Assembly (NCBI GenBank): GCA_945952025.1
Contig: CAMFGW010000019.1
Coordinates: 1 to 58,379 of the forward strand
Direction of reading: 5' to 3'
DNA from: an uncultured Paracoccaceae bacterium
GTDB lineage: Bacteria; Pseudomonadota; Alphaproteobacteria; Rhodobacterales; Rhodobacteraceae
DNA: 58,379 nt
Position numbers and translations under genes: made by a program. The notes under the pieces are model-generated. The model was not told the DNA's origin. It searched no databases and saw only the letters and a list, made by a program, of their open reading frames with translations. This document shows, in pieces, positions 51,523 to 58,379 of this stretch (within the stretch, counting starts at the first letter, position 1; each line of letters opens with the position of its first letter).

Positions 51523-54410
51523 GGCTCGCCTCCGGTTTCGGCAAGGGGTTCTGGTCCCCGGTCGGGCGGGTGGCCGACGCGCAGGGACTGGTGGGCGAGC
51601 GCGATCACGATCAGCGTCACGGCGCCGGCGACGACGGCAAAGACGCCAAGATCGAAGAGCATGGCGGTTGCGGCGGGCACCGGGCCGATGACCGGCAATG
51701 TGACATACTGGGCGTGCGCGGTCAGGAACGGAAAGCGGAAGAGCCAGGACCCGATGCCGACCAGCGCCGCCACGTTCAGCCCGAAAGCCACCCAGCGCAC
51801 CGGCAGGACGGTGATGCGCCCCTCGATCCAGCGCACGCTGGTCGCGAGATATTGCACCATCAGCCCGATGGCGAGCGTCACCCCCGCCGCGAACCCCCCG
51901 CCGGGCAGGTCATGGCCGCGCAGGAAGAAATAGACGGCCATAAGGACCGTGACCGGGAACATCCAGCGCATCAGGATCGAGGGGACGAAGATCAGGTCGG
52001 CCAGCGGGGGCTGGTTGCCGCCGCCTTGCGCGCGCGGCGGGTTGGCGCTTTCTGGTGCGGGGCGGAAGCGGCGCAGAAGGGCAAAGACGGTCAGCGCCAC
52101 GATGGCCAGCACCACGATTTCGCCGAAGGTGTCGAAGGCGCGGAAATCGACAAGGATCACGTTGACGGCGTTTGTGCCGCCCCCTTCGCTGTAGGCATTC
52201 CTCAGGAACCAGTCGCCAAGGCCCGGCACGGCGGGCGCGGTCATCACCGCGTAGGAGATGGCCGCGACGCCGGCCCCCGCCGCGATGGCCAGCACCAGGT
52301 CGCGCCCGCGCCGAAGCCGCGCCTCAAGCTCTCGGTCGCCGGGAAACTCCTCGTCGCGCTTCGGCAGCCAGCGCAGGCCCAGAAGCAGAAGGACGGTGGT
52401 CGTCAGCTCGACCAGAAGCTGGGTCACGGCCAGGTCGGGGGCCGAAAGCCAGGCATAGCTCAGGACCGTCATGACGCCGACGCCGCCCAGAAGGACAAGG
52501 GCGGCGAAGCGGTGGTATTTCGCCTGCCAGGCCGTGCCGATCGCGCAGGCCCCGCCGACCAGCCACATCAGGGCAAAGACCGCGTCGTCCAGGCCGAAGC
52601 CGCGCTCGACGGGCATCCAGCGCGTGCCGGGTGCCACGACGGCGGCGAAGATCAGGGAGACGATCAGGATCACGACAAGCTGCTGCCTCAGCCCCCGCGC
52701 GGTGAAGAGGCGGGTGATGATCTGCGCCGGGCGTTCCAGCCCGAACCACATGATCGTGTCGAAGGTCCGGCCGCCCCGCTCGCCCGCGCCGTCGCTCGCG
52801 TCGGCAAGCCCGGCGATCCGGCGGCGGAACAGGAAGAAGAGCGCCGTGCCCGCGACCATGGCCACCACGCTCATGATGAAGGCCATGTTGACGCCGTGCC
52901 AGACCTTGAGGTCGAAGGTCGGGGCCCGCGATCCAAGGACGGCCACCGCCGCGTCCTGCAGGGTCGTGCCGAGGATCGGCCCGGGGAAGATGCCGATGGC
53001 CAGGCACAGGATCACCAGGATCTCGACCGGGCGGCGCATCGGCGAAGGCGGCTCGTGCGGGGGGAATTTCGGCAGGTCGGTCGCGGGCGGGCCGAAGAAG
53101 ACCTCGACGATCAGGCGCAGCGAATAGGCCACGCTGAAGGCTCCGGCGAGCGTCGCGAGGTAGGGCAGAAGGTCGTCGAGCGTCGAGCCGTTGTTCCAGG
53201 CAAAGGCCGCCTCGAAGAACATCTCCTTCGACAGGAACCCGTTCAGGAGAGGAACACCGGCCATCGAGGCCGAGGCGACGACGGCAAGCCAGGTCGTCTC
53301 TGGCATCCAGCGGCGCAGGCCGGACAGGCGGCGGATGTCGCGGGTGCCGGTTTCATGGTCGACGATCCCCATCGCCATGAAGAGCGAGGCCTTGAAGACC
53401 GCATGGTTGACGATGTGGAACATGGCCGCGACGATCGCGGTCGGGCTGCCGATTCCGGTCAGGGCGGTGATGAGGCCCAGATGGCTGATCGTGGAATAGG
53501 CCAGGACGCCCTTCAGGTCGTTCTGCACCAGGGCCATCACCGCGCCGAAGATCAGGGTGGCCATGCCGGTGACGACGACCAGGCCGAACCAGGCGTCCGT
53601 GCTGCCAAGGACCGGATAGAAGCGCACCAGCAGGAAGACGCCCGCGTTCACCATCGTCGCCGAATGCAGGTAGGCCGACACCGGCGTCGGCGCGGCCATG
53701 GCGTTCGGCAGCCAGAACTGGAACGGCACCTGCGCGGATTTGGTGAAGGCCGCCAGCAGGGTCAGGACCAGGATGACGGGATAAAGCGGGTGGGTCCGTA
53801 TATCGGCCGCCGCGGACAGGACGGTATCAAGCTCATACCCTCCGGCGATGTGGCCCATCATCACCATGGCGGCCAGAAGGCACAGACCGCCCCCCGCCGT
53901 GACCGTCAGCGCGATCCGTGCGCCGCGCCGCGCCTCGGGCTTCTGGTGCCAGTAGGAGATCAGCAGGAACGAGCAAAGGCTGGTCAGTTCCCAGAACACG
54001 ACCAGCATGATGACGTTGCCGGACAGCAGAAGCCCCGACATGGCGCCGCTGAAGGCCAGGATCAGCGCATGGAAGCGCGAGGCGGCCTCGGTCGCGGCCA
54101 GGTAGTAGCGGGCGTAGATCACCACCAGGATGCCGATACCGGCGACAAGCAGCAGCATCAGCCAGGCAAAGCCGTCCAGCCGGAAGCGCAGGTTCAGCCC
54201 CAGGCTCGGCACCCATTTGAGCGTCGTCGCCACCACTTCGCCGCTCGTGACCGAGGGGTGCAGGCCCGCCAGAAGGCCCAGCATCGCCAGGAACACGGCC
54301 CCCGCCAGAAGCGCCACCGAATTGCGCGCGCCGCGCGGCATGGTCGCGGCGATGATGGCGCCCAGGAAGGGCAGCGCGATCAGCAGGGTCAGCAGGTTCT
54401 GGGCGATCAT
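51519..54410 (-). CDS. mrpA: Mrp/Pha antiporter fused subunit A/B (PhaAB)
   Basis: A 963-residue protein. Residues about 1-500 are NuoL-like (FWELTSLCSFLLISYWH; KSAQVPFQFWLPNAMAAPTPVSAYLHSATMVNAGVFLL). About 590-780 is the NuoJ/MbhD-like C-terminal part of MrpA. About 815-950 is an MrpB domain (LRGHDLPGGGFAAGVTLAIGL; DLGVFAVVAGAVTLIVIALAH). The A-B fusion is the alphaproteobacterial PhaAB form, so no separate mrpB exists. I chose ATG 54410 over 54470 because it starts the first helix. It is the first gene of the operon, and every junction downstream is a 4-bp overlap. Confidence 0.95.
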   Translation of the reverse strand: MIAQNLLTLLIALPFLGAIIAATMPRGARNSVALLAGAVFLAMLGLLAGLHPSVTSGEVVATTLKWVPSLGLNLRFRLDGFAWLMLLLVAGIGILVVIYARYYLAATEAASRFHALILAFSGAMSGLLLSGNVIMLVVFWELTSLCSFLLISYWHQKPEARRGARIALTVTAGGGLCLLAAMVMMGHIAGGYELDTVLSAAADIRTHPLYPVILVLTLLAAFTKSAQVPFQFWLPNAMAAPTPVSAYLHSATMVNAGVFLLVRFYPVLGSTDAWFGLVVVTGMATLIFGAVMALVQNDLKGVLAYSTISHLGLITALTGIGSPTAIVAAMFHIVNHAVFKASLFMAMGIVDHETGTRDIRRLSGLRRWMPETTWLAVVASASMAGVPLLNGFLSKEMFFEAAFAWNNGSTLDDLLPYLATLAGAFSVAYSLRLIVEVFFGPPATDLPKFPPHEPPSPMRRPVEILVILCLAIGIFPGPILGTTLQDAAVAVLGSRAPTFDLKVWHGVNMAFIMSVVAMVAGTALFFLFRRRIAGLADASDGAGERGGRTFDTIMWFGLERPAQIITRLFTARGLRQQLVVILIVSLIFAAVVAPGTRWMPVERGFGLDDAVFALMWLVGGACAIGTAWQAKYHRFAALVLLGGVGVMTVLSYAWLSAPDLAVTQLLVELTTTVLLLLGLRWLPKRDEEFPGDRELEARLRRGRDLVLAIAAGAGVAAISYAVMTAPAVPGLGDWFLRNAYSEGGGTNAVNVILVDFRAFDTFGEIVVLAIVALTVFALLRRFRPAPESANPPRAQGGGNQPPLADLIFVPSILMRWMFPVTVLMAVYFFLRGHDLPGGGFAAGVTLAIGLMVQYLATSVRWIEGRITVLPVRWVAFGLNVAALVGIGSWLFRFPFLTAHAQYVTLPVIGPVPAATAMLFDLGVFAVVAGAVTLIVIALAHQSLRVGHPPDRGPEPLAETGGEP

Positions 54411-54519
54411 GCCGTCCGGGATCCCTCGTCGCTTGGGTGGGTGGGGTGCGCTCCGCCAGGCATCCGGCAATCGGGCGATCCACGGATGGGGAGTTGGTCC
54501 TAGATAGACCGACGGCCCT

Positions 54520-54534
54520 CCGGTTGTATACCGG
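54520..54534. promoter_or_regulatory. Inverted repeat in the mrp upstream region
   Basis: CCGGT-TGTAT-ACCGG lies 110 bp before the mrpA/B start and 41 bp after the thpR stop. It may be a regulator site or part of a terminator for thpR; nothing more can be said from sequence. Confidence 0.3.
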
Positions 54535-54574
54535 TCGGGGACGGATTTTGGTCTGGCGGGCGCAGTTTCCGCGA

Positions 54575-55123
54575 TCAGACCCGGCAGAGGGGGTAGTCAG
54601 CAAGGGGTTCGTAGAGCGAACCTTCGGGGCGCAGGTGCGAGCGGTAGAGCGTCACCGCGTTCACCGGCAGGTCAGGGATCGGCGTCGCGGCGCGCGCGCC
54701 AAGCCAGCGGGCCAGGCGCTGGGCCTCGTCCGGGGCGAGGCGGCCCGACAGGCGCGCGAAGGTCACATGCGGGCGAAAACGGCGGCGTTCAAGCGTGATC
54801 CCGGCGCGGCGAACGGCGCCCTGGATCGCCTGATGCAGCGCCAGAAGCGGCGGATCGGGGTGCAGTTCAGCATGAAGGCTGGTGCCGCCCGGCCCCTCGA
54901 AGGCGCCAAGGGGGCCGAAGCGGGCGGCGAAGGCGGGCGTCGCCAGGCTTTGCAGCGCCATGTCGAGCTCGACCAGGGGCTCGTCGCGCTGATCGCCCAG
55001 GAAGGCCAGCGTCAGGTGCAGGTTTTCCGGCGGCAGCGCGCGGCCCATCTTCAGGTCGCGCTGAAGGGCGGCGAAGCGGGGTGCCAGATCCTCGGGCACC
55101 GGAACGGCCAGAAAGCAGCGCAT
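54575..55123 (-). CDS. thpR: RNA 2',3'-cyclic phosphodiesterase ThpR (LigT family)
   Basis: A 182-residue 2H phosphoesterase with both catalytic motifs: H36-L-T38 (ENLHLTLAFLG) and H119-V-T121 (RPHVTFARL). It opens 2',3'-cyclic phosphate RNA ends and was first described as a tRNA 2'-5' ligase. The start at 55123 shares one base with the stop of the upstream regulator gene (TGATG), so the two are translated together. Confidence 0.92.
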   Translation of the reverse strand: MRCFLAVPVPEDLAPRFAALQRDLKMGRALPPENLHLTLAFLGDQRDEPLVELDMALQSLATPAFAARFGPLGAFEGPGGTSLHAELHPDPPLLALHQAIQGAVRRAGITLERRRFRPHVTFARLSGRLAPDEAQRLARWLGARAATPIPDLPVNAVTLYRSHLRPEGSLYEPLADYPLCRV

Positions 55124-55686
55124 CAGAAGGTCGGCGGCGTGCAGGCGCTGACCATCACGCAATCGTCCGGCCCCGGATTGCGGAAGCGGTGCGGCTGGCG
55201 GCTGTTGAAATGGTAGCCGTCGCCCGCGACCAGGGTCCGCGTCTCGCCGCCCACCGTGATCTCGATCCGGCCCTCAAGGACCAGCCCGGCCTCTTCGGCC
55301 TCGTGGCTGTAGGTTTCCGGCCCGGTGTCGGCGCCCGGCGGGTAGTATTCGTGCAGCATCAAAAGCTCGCTATCCGTGGCCTGACCTATGCGCAGGAAGC
55401 GCACGGTGGGCTTGCCGGGGCTGCTGCGGGGCGACACCTCGCGGAATTCGGACTGGGTGAAGTGCCATTGCGCGGCTGGCGCCTCGTCTTCGGCAAAGAA
55501 AGCGGCCAGCTGCATGTTCAGGCCGCTCAGGATCTTCTTCATCGTCGAGATCGAGGGGCTGGTGCGGTTCTGCTCGATCATCGAGATCATGGCGGCGGTC
55601 ACGCCCGCCGCCGTCGCCAGCTGGCGCTGCGACAACTTGCGCGCCTCGCGTTCGGCCTTGAGCCGGGCGCCCGTGTCGAAACTCAT
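55123..55686 (-). CDS. XRE-cupin transcriptional regulator (PuuR-like)
   Basis: A 187-residue protein: helix-turn-helix of the XRE/Cro type (about 8-62; LKAEREARKLSQRQLATAAGVTAAMISMIEQNRTSPSISTMKKIL) and a C-terminal cupin domain (about 110-183; EEAGLVLEGRIEITVGGETRTLVAGDGYHFNSRQPHRFRN). Such proteins sense amino acids or polyamines (PuuR). It is divergent from a GABA-type aminotransferase gene, with a palindrome between them, and is likely its regulator. Confidence 0.9.
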   Translation of the reverse strand: MSFDTGARLKAEREARKLSQRQLATAAGVTAAMISMIEQNRTSPSISTMKKILSGLNMQLAAFFAEDEAPAAQWHFTQSEFREVSPRSSPGKPTVRFLRIGQATDSELLMLHEYYPPGADTGPETYSHEAEEAGLVLEGRIEITVGGETRTLVAGDGYHFNSRQPHRFRNPGPDDCVMVSACTPPTF

Positions 55687-55777
55687 GCCTCGTTCCCTTC
55701 TTGGCCTCGTCCCTTTCTTGGGAAAGTGCTTGCGGGTGCAGGCCAGTGAAGATTAATATATTTGCCGAAGATACGTA

Positions 55778-55791
55778 ATATTGAACAATAT
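55778..55791. promoter_or_regulatory. Candidate operator between the XRE-cupin and aminotransferase genes
   Basis: ATATTG-AA-CAATAT is a perfect inverted repeat in an AT-rich stretch (about 55751-55795) of otherwise GC-rich DNA. A second short palindrome AATATATT lies at 55755-55762. It is a good candidate for binding by the divergent XRE-cupin regulator. Confidence 0.5.
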
Positions 55792-55842
55792 CGCAACCGC
55801 CGCGCGGGGGGCACCCGTGACGGCCTTTCCGGGGGTCCTGCC

Positions 55843-57120
55843 ATGAAGAATGCCGAAATCGAAACCCGCCGCAAGGCAGCCCTGTCACGCGGCGTCGGCG
55901 TGATGACGCAGGTCTATGCCAAGCGGGCCGAAAACACCGAGGTCTGGGACGAAGAGGGCCGCCGCTACATCGACTTCGCCGGCGGTATCGCGGTCGTCAA
56001 CACCGGCCACCGGCATCCCAAGGTCATCGCGGCGGTGAAGGACCAGCTGGATCATTTCACCCACACCTGCCACCAGGTCCTGCCTTACGAAAACTATGTC
56101 CGCCTGGCCGAGCGTCTGAACCAGATGGCGCCGATCAAGGGCGAGAAGAAGACGATCTTCGTCACGACGGGCGCCGAGGCGGTCGAGAATGCCATCAAGA
56201 TCGCCCGCGCCTCGACGGGCCGTCAGGCCGTCGTCGCCTTTACCGGCGCCTTCCACGGCCGGACTTTCATGGGCATGGCGCTGACCGGCAAGGTCGTGCC
56301 CTACAAGGTGGGCTTCGGCGCCATGCCGAACGACGTGTTCCACGTGCCCTTCCCGAACCCGCTGCACGGCGTGTCGGTCGAGGATTCGCTCGCCGCGCTC
56401 GACTACCTCTTCAAGGCCGACGTGGACCCCAAGCGCGTCGCGGCGATCATCCTTGAGCCGGTGCAGGGCGAGGGCGGCTTTTACGAAGCGCCGCGCGAGT
56501 TCTTCAAGGCGCTGCGCGCGCTCTGCGATGAACACGGCATCCTTCTGATCGCGGACGAGGTGCAGACCGGCTTTGCCCGCACCGGCAAGATGTTCGCGAT
56601 GGAGCATCATGACGTGCAGCCCGACCTTATTACCATGGCCAAGGCGCTGGCAGGCGGTTTCCCCCTGTCGGCCGTCACCGGCCGGGCCGAGGTCATGGAT
56701 GCGCCGGGGCCGGGCGGCCTGGGCGGCACCTATGGCGGCAACCCGCTGGGGATCGCGGCGGCGAACGCCGTTCTGGATGTGATAGAAGAGGAAAAGCTGT
56801 GCGACCGCGCGAACCAGCTTGGCTCACGCCTCAAGCAGCACCTTGAGATGCTGCGCGACGAGATCCCCGAGATCGCGGACATCCGCGGCCCGGGCTTCAT
56901 GAACGCGGTCGAGTTCAAGGATGCCAAGACCGGCAAGCCGTCGGCCGACTTTGCCAACAAGGTGCGGCTCGAGGCCCTGAACCGCGGGCTGATCCTTCTG
57001 ACCTGCGGCGTCTATGGCAACGTCATCCGCTTCCTGTCGCCGATCACCGTGCAGGACGAGGTCTTCACCGAGGCGCTGGGCATCCTTGACGAGGCGATCC
57101 GCGCCGCCCGCAAGGGCTGA
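55843..57120 (+). CDS. gabT: 4-aminobutyrate aminotransferase (GabT/PuuE type)
   Basis: A 425-residue class III PLP enzyme with the GabT/PuuE pattern: MTQVYAKRAENTEVWDEEGRRYIDFAGGIAVVNTGHRHP, TTGAEAVENAIKIAR, GAFHGRTFMGMALTGK, ILLIADEVQTGFARTGKMFAMEH (ring-N Asp) and the PLP Lys in MAKALAGGFPLS. It moves the amino group of 4-aminobutyrate (or a near homologue) to 2-oxoglutarate, giving succinate semialdehyde. No succinate semialdehyde dehydrogenase lies beside it. The longer frame from a TTG at 55762 has no ribosome binding site. Confidence 0.92.
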   Translation: MKNAEIETRRKAALSRGVGVMTQVYAKRAENTEVWDEEGRRYIDFAGGIAVVNTGHRHPKVIAAVKDQLDHFTHTCHQVLPYENYVRLAERLNQMAPIKGEKKTIFVTTGAEAVENAIKIARASTGRQAVVAFTGAFHGRTFMGMALTGKVVPYKVGFGAMPNDVFHVPFPNPLHGVSVEDSLAALDYLFKADVDPKRVAAIILEPVQGEGGFYEAPREFFKALRALCDEHGILLIADEVQTGFARTGKMFAMEHHDVQPDLITMAKALAGGFPLSAVTGRAEVMDAPGPGGLGGTYGGNPLGIAAANAVLDVIEEEKLCDRANQLGSRLKQHLEMLRDEIPEIADIRGPGFMNAVEFKDAKTGKPSADFANKVRLEALNRGLILLTCGVYGNVIRFLSPITVQDEVFTEALGILDEAIRAARKG

Positions 57121-57152
57121 GCGGCTGCGTCAGCGGCCGTGACAGGGAAATC

Positions 57153-57180
57153 AGGCGGTCCTTCGGGGCCGCCTATTTTT
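57153..57180 (+). terminator. Intrinsic terminator after gabT
   Basis: A 9-bp stem (AGGCGGTCC / GGGCCGCCT, one G-U pair) closes a stable TTCG tetraloop and is followed by ATTTTT. It lies 32 bp after the stop and 4 bp before the convergent transglycosylase stop. Confidence 0.9.
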
Positions 57181-57184
57181 CTGG

Positions 57185-58201
57185 CTATTTTTCTGGCGCA
57201 AGGCGGGCCAGCACCTCTGGCCCCGGATGGCCGTCCGGGACCAGGCCATTCGCCCGCTGCCAGCTTTTCAGGCCCGACCGGGTCTGCGGGCCGATCCGGC
57301 CGTCGGGCGCGCCGGCGGCGAAGCCCTGGGCGGTCAGCGCGGCCTGAAGCCGGGCCACCCTCTCTCGCGTCAGGGGGCGGTCGCCTTCGGGCCAGTCGAT
57401 CGACCAGGGATTATCGCCAAGCGCTTGGGCCAGCGTGACGACCGACAGGCCGTAAAGGTCTGACGCATTGTAGCGGGCGAGTGCGCGCCAGTTGGCGCCG
57501 GGGCGGAAGACGGGGCCCGCCGCGCCCGCCGGGGCGATCAGCGAGGGGTCGCCGGTGACCCAGGTCGCGCGGGTCAGGCAGGGCTGGTCGGCCGCCCAGC
57601 CGCCGGACGCCAGATAGGCGGCGGCAGAGGCGAGCGCGTCGGTCGGGTCGTCGTGCCACAGGTCGGGCCGCCCGTCGCCGTCCAGATCGACGGCATGGGC
57701 GAGCGCGGTCGAGGGCATGAACTGCATGTGGCCCGTGGCGCCCGCCCAGCTTCCGGTCAGGGCGCGGGGGTCGAAGCCCTCGCGCGCCGCCAGCTGGAGG
57801 AGCGCCCTCAGCTCGGCCTCAAAAAGGGTCCGCCGCCGTCCTTCGGCCGCGAGAGTGGCCAGCGCTGCGAGCGTCGGGGTGGCTCCCCGGTTGCTGCCGA
57901 ACGTGGTTTCGACGCCCCAGATCGCCGCCAGAAGGGGCGCGGGGATGGCGTAGGTGGCGGTGATGCGCTGGAAAAGGGGGGCGTGGGCTGCCAGCTTCGC
58001 GCGGCCCGTGGCGATGCGGTCGGGTGTAACCACGCGGGCCAGGTAGTCGCGGGCGGGCAGGGTGAATTCGGCCTGCGCGCGGTCTTTTTCGACCACCTCG
58101 GGCAGGGGCGTGATGCCGGCAAGGGCCGCAAGCCCCGGCACATCGTCGGCCCCGGCCCGCGCGCGGAAACCGTCCAGCCAATCGTCGAACGCACCGCTCA
58201 T
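57185..58201 (-). CDS. MltB-like lytic murein transglycosylase with C-terminal peptidoglycan-binding domain
   Basis: A 338-residue protein. The catalytic Glu is E98 in AAIWGVETTFGSNRG; GSWAGATGHMQFMPSTA and DLDGDGRPDLWHDDPTDALASAAAYL are typical of the SltB/MltB family. A PG_binding_1 repeat (about 275-335; RLQAALTAQGFAAGAPDGRIGPQTRSGLKSWQ) closes it. No signal peptide or lipobox is present at this start, and neither the sequence just upstream nor the overlap with the next gene (ATGA) offers one. That is odd for an enzyme acting on peptidoglycan. Confidence 0.88.
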   Translation of the reverse strand: MSGAFDDWLDGFRARAGADDVPGLAALAGITPLPEVVEKDRAQAEFTLPARDYLARVVTPDRIATGRAKLAAHAPLFQRITATYAIPAPLLAAIWGVETTFGSNRGATPTLAALATLAAEGRRRTLFEAELRALLQLAAREGFDPRALTGSWAGATGHMQFMPSTALAHAVDLDGDGRPDLWHDDPTDALASAAAYLASGGWAADQPCLTRATWVTGDPSLIAPAGAAGPVFRPGANWRALARYNASDLYGLSVVTLAQALGDNPWSIDWPEGDRPLTRERVARLQAALTAQGFAAGAPDGRIGPQTRSGLKSWQRANGLVPDGHPGPEVLARLAPEK

Positions 58202-58379
58202 TTGCGCTTGCGGCTCACGGACCGCCGCTTGGCCGCCTCTTGCCCCGGACGCCGGCGGACCGGCGCGCCGCGCGGGCCCTTCTTCGGTCCCGGCAGCGCC
58301 TGTTCGTCGACCGACAGAAGTTGCAGGACCAGACCGCCCGTCACCGGAACCGCCTCGGTCAGCCGGACCGTGACCTTCT
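58198..58379 (-). CDS. C-terminal fragment of probable ribonuclease R (runs off the right edge)
   Basis: Only the last 60 codons are visible. The end of an S1-like domain, KVTVRLTEAVPVTGGLVLQLL, matches what I recall of the C-terminus of alphaproteobacterial RNase R (a V.VRL.EA.PVTGGL pattern). A very basic Arg/Lys/Pro tail follows and ends in SRKRK, as in RNase R proteins. The stop overlaps the transglycosylase start by 4 bp. The identification rests on a short segment. Confidence 0.6.
   Translation of the reverse strand, partial: KVTVRLTEAVPVTGGLVLQLLSVDEQALPGPKKGPRGAPVRRRPGQEAAKRRSVSRKRK

Noticed and set aside
51570-54503. Open frame of 977 codons antisense to mrpA/B
   Set aside because: The sense strand encodes a textbook Mrp subunit. 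The antisense product is a hydrophilic His/Gln/Arg-rich sequence typical of shadow frames.

Overview
The window looks like chromosomal DNA of a GC-rich (roughly two-thirds GC) alphaproteobacterium. It is most likely a member of the Rhodobacterales (Rhodobacter/Paracoccus relatives). The evidence is the strong G/C third-position bias, the clade-I Tat-type nos cluster with an FNR-type box, a SdhAF4 (DUF1674) protein, the fused MrpA/B antiporter subunit, and the gpmI-envC-ctpA-rppH gene order. No tRNA, rRNA, CRISPR array or insertion sequence was found. No gene-free stretch exceeds 300 bases; the longest are 252 bp (30957-31208) and 231 bp (40784-41014), both holding hairpins.

Layout. 1-2422: an AAA-less GAF/Fis-type regulator, cut by the left edge, followed by an AldB-type aldehyde dehydrogenase. 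2475-3500: a GH3 protein. 3613-13860: a catabolic block on the minus strand. It holds an APC permease, a glutamine-synthetase-like ligase, an SRPBCC-alpha/beta-hydrolase fusion, an acyl-CoA-dehydrogenase-fold flavoprotein, a NicX/M29-type dioxygenase, a flavin reductase, an FAH-family hydrolase and a gentisate-dioxygenase-like bicupin, with a divergent GntR regulator. 14008-22782: a complete nosRZDFYLX nitrous oxide reductase operon, with a convergent Crp/Fnr regulator at 22786-23472. 23547-27877: a YkuD-like protein, an aldose epimerase, a class III aminotransferase, rsmB and sdhAF4. 27884-32048: dapB, rbfA, a phosphodiester-glycosidase-domain protein, truB, rlmH and rsfS. 32195-36157: glpR, glpD and glpK. 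36218-40783: gpmI, envC-like, ctpA and rppH. 41015-48326: an S15/CocE-type hydrolase co-directional with a dipeptide-type ABC importer. 48389-54410: an mrp/pha cation antiporter operon. 54575-57120: thpR, an XRE-cupin regulator and a divergent GABA-type aminotransferase. 57185-58379: an MltB-like transglycosylase and the end of a probable RNase R gene.

How the genes work together. The nos genes encode the last step of denitrification: NosZ is the enzyme, NosR with NosX the flavin/Fe-S electron path, and NosDFY with NosL the copper-site maturation system. The Fnr-like protein downstream has a recognition helix suited to the site in front of nosR. The most novel-looking part is 3613-13860. Two ring-opening dioxygenases of unrelated folds sit in two operons sharing a near-identical 12-bp operator-like palindrome, next to one GntR gene. 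The acyl-CoA-dehydrogenase-fold member lacks the usual catalytic Glu and sits with a flavin reductase, which suggests a two-component monooxygenase. Together with the NicX-like enzyme, a deformylase-type hydrolase, a gamma-glutamyl ligase and an amine/amino-acid permease, this suggests an undescribed route for an N-containing aromatic compound.
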